The notes below the pieces were generated by a model that worked only from the letters and a program-made list of their open reading frames with translations, made no database searches and was not told where the DNA came from. The position numbers were made by a program, and so were the translations under genes. This document shows, piece after piece, positions 1 to 7,030 of a stretch of DNA of 64,000 nt (positions are counted from its first letter, which is position 1; each line of letters opens with the position of its first letter). Source of the stretch: Pedobacter duraquae. GTDB taxonomy: Bacteria; Bacteroidota; Bacteroidia; Sphingobacteriales; Sphingobacteriaceae. The stretch covers positions 248,001 to 312,000 of the forward strand of contig NZ_SNWM01000002.1 of NCBI RefSeq assembly GCF_004362245.1, in the 5' to 3' direction.

Positions 1-1162
1 TCCAATTAGAGCTCACATCATAGTCAATCAATTTCGCTTCAAAATAGGCTGCTCCCCAGGTCCAGTCTATCTTTAAATCATGTGTAAGGTAGCTTGCACA
101 GTTTACCCGGCCCCGGTTACTCATATAGCCAGTTTCATTTAGCTGTCGCATGTGGGCATCTACAAAGGGAATTCCCGTACAACCTGAGCACCATTTTTCA
201 AACTTCGAGGGGTCGTTTTCCCAATCAATGTCCTTGTTTTTATAACCTTTGGTCTTAAATATAGCGGTTCCAAACCGCATGCCTTTAAATGTAAAATAAT
301 CCCTCCATACCAATTCAAAAATCAGCCACCAAGTACTCTGGTTTTTCTTGACCTTTGATTCGTAGTTTTTTACCTTTTCATAGATTTCACGAGCGGAAAT
401 ACACCCCAAAGCCAAATAGGGTGAAAGCTTTGAACTATAGTCCAGGCCATCTGATTTATTTCTGCTCCATCTGTATCCTGTAAGCAGTTCGGATTTAAAC
501 GTATAATACTGTAGTCTTTCCAATGCGGCATCTTCGCCACCCCTCACAAATAGTTTTGAGTTTTTATATTCATCTTCGTTAAACCCATAAAGCTTATATG
601 AAGGAAATCTTTTGGTTTTTACATCAGCGACAGCATTGAATTTGAAAGGTCGGCTAAAAGTTTCCCTTGGCTTGGCCTTACGGCCGGCAGTAATTCTATA
701 AGCTTTGCTTGTTAGTGGAATTTCAGAAATCTTAAAGGGTATATCATCTTTATGGTAAAGCGTTTTGCCCCAAAAAAAATGAAATTCCACTGCTGGCAGG
801 GCCTTGATCAACGTATTAACTAAACTTATTTCATAAGGTGCATATTCCTCTTCAGCATAGATGTCCGTTATCCCATATTTTTCAACCAGTTCAGGCAAGG
901 TAACCATTGCTGAATTTTCGCCAACAACTAAATGTCCTCCAAGACATTCCAGGTTCGTTTTTAAATTGAGCACAGACTGATGCATGAATTTAAATCGAAC
1001 GACATCTTTCTTCCTGAAGCCGAGCCCTGACTGCTCATAATCACTTTTTTCAATACAATAACAAAAAACCAACTCGCTACATTCCTCATGAGCCTTTACT
1101 AAGACTTCATTATCGTGCAGCCTCAAATCATTCTTGAACCAAACCAAACCCCGTCTCTTCAT
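1..1162 (-). CDS. Cryptochrome-DASH / DNA photolyase family protein (3' end cut by window edge)
   Basis: The reading frame is open from an ATG at 1162 to the left edge, giving about 387 residues without a stop. The N-terminus (MKRRGLVWFKNDLRLHDNE) is the photolyase alpha/beta antenna-domain start. Near residues 335-387 lie the FAD-domain signatures GYMSNRGR, a WTWGAAYFEA segment and IDYDVSSNW, the arrangement of cryptochrome-DASH proteins. The family binds FAD and usually an antenna folate, and repairs cyclobutane dimers (mainly in single-stranded DNA) or acts as a blue-light receptor. The remaining C-terminus lies outside the window. DASH rather than class I CPD photolyase is inferred from the C-terminal motif wording. 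Confidence 0.88.
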   Translation of the reverse strand, partial: MKRRGLVWFKNDLRLHDNEVLVKAHEECSELVFCYCIEKSDYEQSGLGFRKKDVVRFKFMHQSVLNLKTNLECLGGHLVVGENSAMVTLPELVEKYGITDIYAEEEYAPYEISLVNTLIKALPAVEFHFFWGKTLYHKDDIPFKISEIPLTSKAYRITAGRKAKPRETFSRPFKFNAVADVKTKRFPSYKLYGFNEDEYKNSKLFVRGGEDAALERLQYYTFKSELLTGYRWSRNKSDGLDYSSKLSPYLALGCISAREIYEKVKNYESKVKKNQSTWWLIFELVWRDYFTFKGMRFGTAIFKTKGYKNKDIDWENDPSKFEKWCSGCTGIPFVDAHMRQLNETGYMSNRGRVNCASYLTHDLKIDWTWGAAYFEAKLIDYDVSSNW

Positions 1163-1273
1163 TTTATAATGCCCTGTCTTTGGAGAGTATAAGTTATTAA
1201 TCCGCTAATGAGTTCAATTTTCTGTCGGCACTTGCTCCTTGCTTTGCCATAGCTGCAATTAGTCAATTTTAAT

Positions 1274-1483
1274 TTACATGTTATGTTCGGAAATAAGTTC
1301 TCCAATTTGCGCAACAAACCCCTCCTCTAAATCATCCATAGTTTTCCATTCGATGGCTAAATCACCTGGCTCGGGGTAAATTACCCCAATTTTTTCTTCA
1401 CCTTCGAAAATCCGGAATGTCCCGTTTTCTTGTGGTTCAATAGTATAATCCTTTTCAAGTAATTGAATGTTGAAATTTTCCAT
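1274..1483 (-). CDS. Small hypothetical acidic protein (69 aa)
   Basis: A 69-residue frame with an ATG start lies about 110 bp upstream of the photolyase gene on the same strand. The protein is acidic and soluble, with no signal peptide or membrane segment. The central stretch (GTFRIFEGEEKIGVIYPEPG) resembles the short single-domain proteins common in Sphingobacteriaceae, but I recognise no named family. It may share a transcript with the photolyase gene; that is inferred from spacing and strand only. Confidence 0.55.
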   Translation of the reverse strand: MENFNIQLLEKDYTIEPQENGTFRIFEGEEKIGVIYPEPGDLAIEWKTMDDLEEGFVAQIGELISEHNM

Positions 1484-1594
1484 AGTTATATTTTCACAGA
1501 TAACGCATGGTTGATCTTATTGTTTAATTTTTACTTTATCATCAAATGCGAAGGCCAGTTCTTAAATAGTCGTATTTCCAGAAAACACTATGAT

Positions 1595-1730
1595 ATGTCT
1601 AACGGTCTTATACGCCTAAAGCTTTACAGTTCGTCTGATACGGTTTCCCTTTACAGACCCTATGACAAGTAAAAACAGTAAAACCAAAAAATATGACACT
1701 AAATACGTCAAGTAAAACCAGTATAGGACA
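1595..1730. repeat. Right-end remnant or MITE-like relic of an IS related to the intact element
   Basis: Positions 1718-1730 read CCAGTATAGGACA, identical to the outer 13 bp of the right end of the adjacent intact IS (3161-3173) and in the same orientation. The preceding bases have the same GTAAAA/CAGTAAAA-rich texture as the interior of that right end. It is therefore a solo right terminus abutting the next element's left terminus with a 6 bp spacer. The left limit is uncertain. A weak TGTC start near 1595 could make this a short non-autonomous element, but the match is poor. Confidence 0.5.
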
Positions 1731-1786
1731 TGGGTCTGTCCGTTCCTGAAATGAGTTTACATAAGAAAGTTTTTCAAATCAGAAAA

Positions 1787-2158
1787 ATGAGTATAAAAAA
1801 CGAACGCCCCAAGAAAGGCAAAGGAGGATCAACATCACCTCACACAGACAGCTTTAGAATTCAAGTGGCTCTTGAGTACATAGACGGACCTTACAGCTAT
1901 GCTCAGATTGGAAGAAAATACGGAGTGACAGAAGTTAGCGTCAGAACATTTGTATATTGGTACAAAAAGAACCATGTAACTGTTATGATTGAAGAACAGC
2001 CTGAACAAGAACAACCGTCCTCAGGTTCCCAGGATCAGAAAGCATTAGAGAAGAAGCTTGCTCTGGCAGAAATGAAGATAGCTGCTTTGGAAAAAGTAAT
2101 TGCCATTGCCAATGTTGAATATGGTACAGATCTTAAAAAAAAAGCTGCTACCAAGTGA
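1787..2158 (+). CDS. IS3-family transposase OrfA (helix-turn-helix)
   Basis: OrfA supplies the sequence-specific DNA-binding part of the IS3 transposase. The N-terminal part carries a helix-turn-helix of the transposase_8/InsE type (ALEYIDG, YAQIGRKYGVTEVSVRTFV) and the C-terminus an alpha-helical, probably leucine-zipper segment (KALEKKLALAEMKIAALEKVI). A longer frame begins at 1730, but that lies outside the left inverted repeat at 1737, so I place the start at ATG 1787; ATG 1751 is possible. It ends in TGA overlapping the GTG of orfB. A run of nine A at 2135-2143 lets a -1 slip fuse OrfA to OrfB. Confidence 0.85.
   Translation: MSIKNERPKKGKGGSTSPHTDSFRIQVALEYIDGPYSYAQIGRKYGVTEVSVRTFVYWYKKNHVTVMIEEQPEQEQPSSGSQDQKALEKKLALAEMKIAALEKVIAIANVEYGTDLKKKAATK
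2135..2143 (+). other. Probable programmed -1 frameshift site of the IS
   Basis: Nine consecutive A bases are read as three AAA codons in orfA just before its stop. A one-base backward slip of two lysyl-tRNAs puts the ribosome into an open frame (AGC TGC TAC CAA GTG) that runs directly into orfB. This is the standard way IS3 elements make OrfAB transposase. No stimulatory stem-loop was checked. Confidence 0.75.
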
Positions 2159-3057
2159 TCTATGAACTTAGAGGTTCCCGCAAATATTATAGCATAGATA
2201 ATCTATGTGGGGTATTTGGTTATACCAGGCAGGCTTGGTATAACCATTTAAAAAGCATTCAATTACGATTTATTGAAGAAGAAATAATATTAAATCAAAT
2301 CCAGTCTATTAGGAAGATACTTCCTAAAACTGGCTGTATTAAATTACATAAAGAGCTTAACAATGGCTTTTTACAAGCGCATGGGATAACAATGGGAAGG
2401 GATGCTATTTTTTCATTATTGAGAGAAAATGACATGTTAATCAAAACAAAAAAGAAGTGGGTTTACACTACTAATTCATTTCATAGATACAAGATACACC
2501 CTGACTTGGTCTACAGAAGGCCGGCTACAAAAGCAGAAGAAATCTGGGTAAGTGATATCACTTACTTGCGTACAGATCAAGGATTTGTCTATTTGTCCCT
2601 AATTACTGACGCATATTCTAGAAAAATAGTAGGTCATCACTTGGCGTCAAACTTAAAAGCAATTGGATGTATTAGAGCCTTAGAGCAGGCTGTTAAAGGA
2701 AGGGTTTATCGTAACAGACCGCTAATACATCATTCAGACCGGGGAACACAATACTGTTGCGATGAATATGTAAAACTATTGAAAAACAACAACATAAACA
2801 TCAGTATGACTCAATCCGGAAGCCCTTACGATAATGCGATTGCCGAAAGGGTAAATGGTATTCTTAAAATGGAGTTCGAGCTGGAAAAGACCTTTAAAAG
2901 CATGGCAAAATCAAAGACAGCAGTCGAACTGGCCATTCACAAATACAACAATATTAGAATGCATACCAGTTGCGATTTCCAAACCCCACACAACACGCAC
3001 ATTTTGGAAAACATCGTTCCTAAAACCCCGCTCAAGGAATTGCCGATACAAGTGTAA
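2155..3057 (+). CDS. IS3-family transposase OrfB (DDE integrase-core catalytic subunit)
   Basis: The 300-residue protein is a full-length IS3 OrfB. It has an HTH_21-like N-terminus (FGYTRQAWYNHL) followed by an rve-type integrase core. The catalytic triad is visible: Asp134 in WVSDITYL, Asp195 in HHSDRGTQY and Glu231 in DNAIAERVNG, with the canonical 35-residue second D-E spacing. The only start candidate is GTG at 2155, inside the orfA stop. Expression is probably mainly as an OrfAB fusion by -1 frameshifting. No internal stop or missing catalytic residue was seen. Confidence 0.93.
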   Translation: MIYELRGSRKYYSIDNLCGVFGYTRQAWYNHLKSIQLRFIEEEIILNQIQSIRKILPKTGCIKLHKELNNGFLQAHGITMGRDAIFSLLRENDMLIKTKKKWVYTTNSFHRYKIHPDLVYRRPATKAEEIWVSDITYLRTDQGFVYLSLITDAYSRKIVGHHLASNLKAIGCIRALEQAVKGRVYRNRPLIHHSDRGTQYCCDEYVKLLKNNNINISMTQSGSPYDNAIAERVNGILKMEFELEKTFKSMAKSKTAVELAIHKYNNIRMHTSCDFQTPHNTHILENIVPKTPLKELPIQV

Positions 3058-3173
3058 ACTTATATCAGTATTTAAATTTATCATTGTAAACCATAACTAG
3101 TAAAACGCTAATAAAGCGTAAACCCTAATCAGTAATCTGCTTTTTTACTGTAAACTAATCCCAGTATAGGACA

Positions 3174-3618
3174 GTCTGACCGAGTTTTTAAAGCACTATC
3201 AACAACTCATAGGCAAACGGGGCACACACGGGGGGTTGACGCGCCCTTGACGCGGCATTACCCCGGCTAAAGGGCGCGTTAATGCCGTGTCGACGCCGTA
3301 TCGGCCACGCATATATGAATTGTCATCCTAAAGTAAGGTTACGGCGGCGTCCTTATTTTCCAAGGATATGCCCCTGTACTTTTCTATAGTCAAAGCGGAA
3401 ACGAACCCTCATGGGAACTGTAAAACAACGTATTTATGGCCCTATGCGAGGCAAAGTGGGCTCAGCTATCCTGGCATGAATTGATCAGCTTCCTCAATCC
3501 GAAAACCTGATTTCCGCTGAAATGGAATGATTTTAAAAGTAATTTTCATATTTTTTCGATTGATATTTTAGTCAACGGATGTTTAAACGTATTTTCAACC
3601 ACTATACTAAAATTCATC
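3174..3618. other. Non-coding GC-rich stretch after the IS
   Basis: No credible gene lies here. About 3215-3320 is clearly more GC-rich than its surroundings and holds two interleaved inverted repeats: ACGCGCCCTT (3239-3248) with AAGGGCGCGT (3270-3279), and GGCATTA (3254-3260) with TAATGCC (3280-3286). The remainder up to the regulator gene is AT-rich and probably contains its promoter, which I could not place with confidence. Confidence 0.6.
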
Positions 3619-6447
3619 ATGCTACGCCAGATCCCTGTATTGAAATTGATTGCTGTTTTTATGCTGGCGCTGTCATGCACCACTGTGTTTGCACAACAAA
3701 ATGAAACAGCAGCCCTCCTAAATAAATACAGGCAGATTAAGAATGCTGATTCCGCCGACAATTACGCCAGGCAGCTTACAGCTATTGCCAAAAAAACGCA
3801 CAACAAGATATTTGAAGCCCAGGTGCTTTTTGCACAATCCTACAAGGCGTACATCACCGGCGACGAGATTAGGGCGATGGATTTAGCATATCAAGCCAAT
3901 AAAATAGTTTCTGTAAAAGATCCGGCAACCTATACCCGGTCGGCTATTATGGTTGCCAACCTGCTCGGTCGCCGTGGTCGAAATCCAGAAGCTATGAAGG
4001 CCGCCTTTACCATTTTACGAAAAACAGATGCCCAAAACTGGCAACGGGAAAGCCTTGCCTGCCTTATTTCCATTGGCAACCTTTACCGCTCTATCGGTGA
4101 TCCTTTTAAAGGACGGCCTTATGCCCTGCAGGCGATGAAGGAATCGCAAGCCCTAAAGGATACCACGATGTATCTGGCATCGCTAAACCTCCTTTGCAGC
4201 ATTTATTCCTATACTTCTATCGAAACCCCTGCTTATAATAAAATAGCTTTGGCGTATCAGGAGGCCATATTTAAACCTGAATATGTAGCAACCATGTCGG
4301 CCTACGATAAAGCGAATTATTTAAGCAACCTTGGACGGATCTACAGAAAGATAGACAGGTTTGATACTGCCAAAATTGTGCTGAAGCAATCGGTAGCAAT
4401 CTCAACCCGGGAGAACTTTTTGGCAGTAAAGAAACATTCTCTGAATGAGCTGATGACGATTGAGATAGACCAGCACCATTATCAAGCCGGTATTGATTAT
4501 GCCCAACAAGTGCTCGCCGCCCAGCCCGAGGCACAAAGTAACCGGATACAAACCAGGGATATCTATTGGCAGTTGTCCAATGCCTATTGGGGAGTTGGTA
4601 ATTATAAAATGGCTTTTGAATATAAATCAAGATACATTGATCTTAAAGACAGCCTGAACGACCTTAACAAAGACCGTGTGGCAACGGAGTTGGCCGAGAA
4701 ATATAAAGCTGATAAGCGTTTACTATTAGCAGCCAACCAAAAAAGAGAGGCAACGCTGCAACGGGATCTTATCATAGCGATCGCTATTATTTTGCTATTG
4801 GCAAGTATCGCCACTTTTAGATGGTTTGCCAGCAAAAAGAAGCGAGAAAATGCGGTGCTTAACGAGCGGCACCGCCAGCTTGCGCAACTGGACACTTTAA
4901 AGACCCGCTTTTTTGCCAACATAAGCCATGAACTACGCACACCGCTTACACTGATAATGGGGCCTACCGAGCAGTTGTTAAATAAAGCACCGATTGACGA
5001 ACAGCAACAGCAAACCTATTTGCAGGCAGTTTTCAGGAATAGTAAAAAGCTACTCAACCTGGTCGACGAGCTGCTCGACCTTGGCAAAATAGAAGCCGAC
5101 ACCTTATTAGTAAAATTAAAACCGGTAGATATTGCCTGGTTTGTCAACGTAATTTACCAGGGCTTTGCTTCGGCAGCAGCCTATAAAAACATTGCATTTA
5201 CACTTTTAAACAATATAGCTCAGGATTCATTTGTGCAGCTCGACGCTGATAAGTTTGAGAAAATTGTCAATAACCTCTTAAGCAATGCTATCAAATTTAC
5301 CCAGCTCAACGGTTCGGTACATGTTATTGCGGCTATAAATGATGGCCTGATTGAGCTGACTGTTATGGATAACGGAAAAGGTATTCCTGATGATGAGCTG
5401 CCTTTAATATTTAACCGCTACTACCAGGGTAACCGTGGTGTAGCAGAAGGCGGTACTGGAATTGGCCTGGCTATCGCGCTTGAATTTAGCGAACTGATGG
5501 GCGGCACTATTACGGTGAAAAGTAACCCGGGACGTGGCTCCACCTTTAAACTTTCGCTGCCCGAGATTCCTGCACCTGCTGAAACAGCGACTGAAAAGTT
5601 ATCAATCGTCACACCAAACACAGAAGAAATAGCAGGTGGTGAGGCTGAAAAACTGATTCTACTGGTAGAAGATCATCATGAAATGGCACAATATATAAGC
5701 TCTATCCTCAAGCCATACTACAGGATAGTTACAGCACACAACGGGCAGGAGGCGCTTGATCAACTTAAATTGATGAGTACGTTGCCCGATTTGATTGTAT
5801 CTGACGTGATGATGCCAGAAATGGATGGTTTTACCTTACTTAAACACATTAAACAGGATGCTGTGCTTTGCAGGGTACCTATAATTATGCTTACCGCACT
5901 TGGTGATAGCCAGAATAAACTAAGGGCGCTAAACATCGGGGTAGACGATTACCTCACTAAGCCATTTGTAAGTGGAGAATTGCTGGCCCGTGCCACTAAC
6001 CTGATTGGCAACGCCACGCAACGATTAAGCTTAACTGCCACTGATGAGCAGGAGCTTGTCGAGCTGAGTTCTCAGGAGCCAGCCAGTGCCGACAATGAAC
6101 CAGTAGCTGAAACGTCATATGTGTCGCCTTCCGATTTGCTATGGCTTACTAGCCTGGAGACAACCGTACGCAAGTACATAGGAAAATCTCTTTTGAACGT
6201 AGCCATTTTAAGCGACGATATGGCCTTAAGTGAACGACAGCTTTTCAGAAGGATTAAACAGACAACAGGCCTTACGCCCAATATGTATATCCGCAACATC
6301 CGTCTGCAAATTGCCCGCGAAGCCATCGAAAGCGGCCGTTACCGGACTATATCGGAAATATCATATATAGCCGGATTTGAAACACCTGCCTATTTCAGCA
6401 AGCTTTTCAAGGAGCAATATGGCCGCGATGTAACTGAACTTTTGTAG
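3619..6447 (+). CDS. Hybrid two-component regulator: TPR sensor, histidine kinase, receiver, AraC output
   Basis: This 942-residue protein combines a whole two-component pathway. An N-terminal signal peptide (residues 1-23) is followed by an alpha-helical TPR-like periplasmic region (about 30-370) and one membrane helix (about 380-405, LIIAIAIILLLASIATFRWF). Then come a HisKA domain with phospho-acceptor His437 (ISHELRTPL), a HATPase domain (N box NNLLSNAIKF; GTGIGLAI), a receiver with Asp729 (VSDVMMPEMDG) and a C-terminal AraC helix-turn-helix (about 845-942). Classical Bacteroides HTCS sensors use beta-propeller (Reg_prop) repeats; here the sensor is TPR. No glycan locus is directly adjacent, so its targets are unknown. 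Confidence 0.92.
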   Translation: MLRQIPVLKLIAVFMLALSCTTVFAQQNETAALLNKYRQIKNADSADNYARQLTAIAKKTHNKIFEAQVLFAQSYKAYITGDEIRAMDLAYQANKIVSVKDPATYTRSAIMVANLLGRRGRNPEAMKAAFTILRKTDAQNWQRESLACLISIGNLYRSIGDPFKGRPYALQAMKESQALKDTTMYLASLNLLCSIYSYTSIETPAYNKIALAYQEAIFKPEYVATMSAYDKANYLSNLGRIYRKIDRFDTAKIVLKQSVAISTRENFLAVKKHSLNELMTIEIDQHHYQAGIDYAQQVLAAQPEAQSNRIQTRDIYWQLSNAYWGVGNYKMAFEYKSRYIDLKDSLNDLNKDRVATELAEKYKADKRLLLAANQKREATLQRDLIIAIAIILLLASIATFRWFASKKKRENAVLNERHRQLAQLDTLKTRFFANISHELRTPLTLIMGPTEQLLNKAPIDEQQQQTYLQAVFRNSKKLLNLVDELLDLGKIEADTLLVKLKPVDIAWFVNVIYQGFASAAAYKNIAFTLLNNIAQDSFVQLDADKFEKIVNNLLSNAIKFTQLNGSVHVIAAINDGLIELTVMDNGKGIPDDELPLIFNRYYQGNRGVAEGGTGIGLAIALEFSELMGGTITVKSNPGRGSTFKLSLPEIPAPAETATEKLSIVTPNTEEIAGGEAEKLILLVEDHHEMAQYISSILKPYYRIVTAHNGQEALDQLKLMSTLPDLIVSDVMMPEMDGFTLLKHIKQDAVLCRVPIIMLTALGDSQNKLRALNIGVDDYLTKPFVSGELLARATNLIGNATQRLSLTATDEQELVELSSQEPASADNEPVAETSYVSPSDLLWLTSLETTVRKYIGKSLLNVAILSDDMALSERQLFRRIKQTTGLTPNMYIRNIRLQIAREAIESGRYRTISEISYIAGFETPAYFSKLFKEQYGRDVTELL

Positions 6448-6482
6448 GTAAGCATAATTTGTATTTGCAAATTATGCTTACC
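6447..6482 (+). terminator. Stem-loop terminator after the hybrid regulator
   Basis: A perfect 15 bp stem (6447-6461 with 6468-6482) with a 6-nt loop starts at the last base of the regulator gene and is followed by TTTCTTCT. It separates that gene from arr. Confidence 0.75.
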
Positions 6483-6542
6483 TTTCTTCTGATAATCCTC
6501 ATTTGGACGGACGCTTGGACTGAAATTTAATAAGGACAACAC

Positions 6543-6986
6543 ATGGAATCAAACAAAAGCGAAATTAGACCTATTCATAATCAAAGTCCCTTTGCTCAGA
6601 CCTACTTCCATGGAACAAAAGCGGATCTCAAAATTGGTGATTTTATCCAGGTGGGCAACAACTCAAACTTCGGACAAAGAAAAACTGCCAAATACATTTT
6701 CCTAACAGCAACCTTAGATGCTGCCATTTGGGGCGCCGAACTCGCCTACGGAGAAGGCCGTGAGAGAATTTATCTGGTGGAGCCAACAGGGGAAATTGCG
6801 GACGATCCTGATTTGACAGATAGAAAATTCCCCGGTAATCCAACAATGTCTTATCGGTCAATACATCCATTTAAAGTTGTTGGAGAAGTAACCGTCTGGC
6901 AAGGGCACGAACCAGCAATGGTAAAGTCCATGAAAGACGGATTACAGAAACTGAAGGACGAAGGTATTAATTCGTTAAATGATTAG
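6543..6986 (+). CDS. arr: NAD(+)-rifampin ADP-ribosyltransferase
   Basis: The 147-residue cytosolic enzyme transfers ADP-ribose from NAD+ to the ansa-chain hydroxyl of rifamycins, preventing RNA polymerase binding. The characteristic Arr landmarks are present in order: TYFHGTKADLKIGD, SNFGQRKTAKY, LTATLDAAIWGAELA (with the conserved Asp), GEGRERIYLVEPTG, and a RKFPGNPTMSYRS segment. The length matches the family (about 140 residues). It stands alone behind the upstream terminator, with no integron or IS signature beside it, so it looks like a chromosomal resident gene rather than a recent cassette. Resistance itself is inferred, not shown. Confidence 0.93.
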   Translation: MESNKSEIRPIHNQSPFAQTYFHGTKADLKIGDFIQVGNNSNFGQRKTAKYIFLTATLDAAIWGAELAYGEGRERIYLVEPTGEIADDPDLTDRKFPGNPTMSYRSIHPFKVVGEVTVWQGHEPAMVKSMKDGLQKLKDEGINSLND

Positions 6987-7030
6987 CCTTATAATTTCGG
7001 CTGTGAGCCAACAAACAACCAAGCAATCAA

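Larger units (their letters stand above)
1737..3173 (+). mobile_element. Complete IS3-family insertion sequence (1437 bp)
   Basis: The left end (1737-1761, starting TGTCC) and right end (3149-3173, ending GGACA) are imperfect inverted repeats that match at 19 of 25 positions by my alignment. The trinucleotide GTC occurs directly outside both ends (1734-1736 and 3174-3176), as expected for the 3 bp target duplication of many IS3 members. Inside are overlapping orfA and orfB in -1 register with an A9 slippage tract. Both ORFs appear intact, so the copy may be mobile. Subgroup assignment needs an ISfinder comparison. Confidence 0.88.

Noticed and set aside
51..65. Exact 15 bp match GCTCCCCAGGTCCAG at 51-65 and 16954-16968
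   Set aside because: One copy is inside photolyase coding sequence and the other in a terminator-like stem; no further shared bases, so probably chance.
1463..1672. Plus-strand 69-codon frame opposite the small hypothetical gene
   Set aside because: It overlaps a better minus-strand gene and the IS remnant, and its composition is not protein-like.
3619..6447. Assignment of the hybrid regulator to a nearby utilisation locus
   Set aside because: The nearest SusCD operon is about 26 kb away and has its own AraC regulator.
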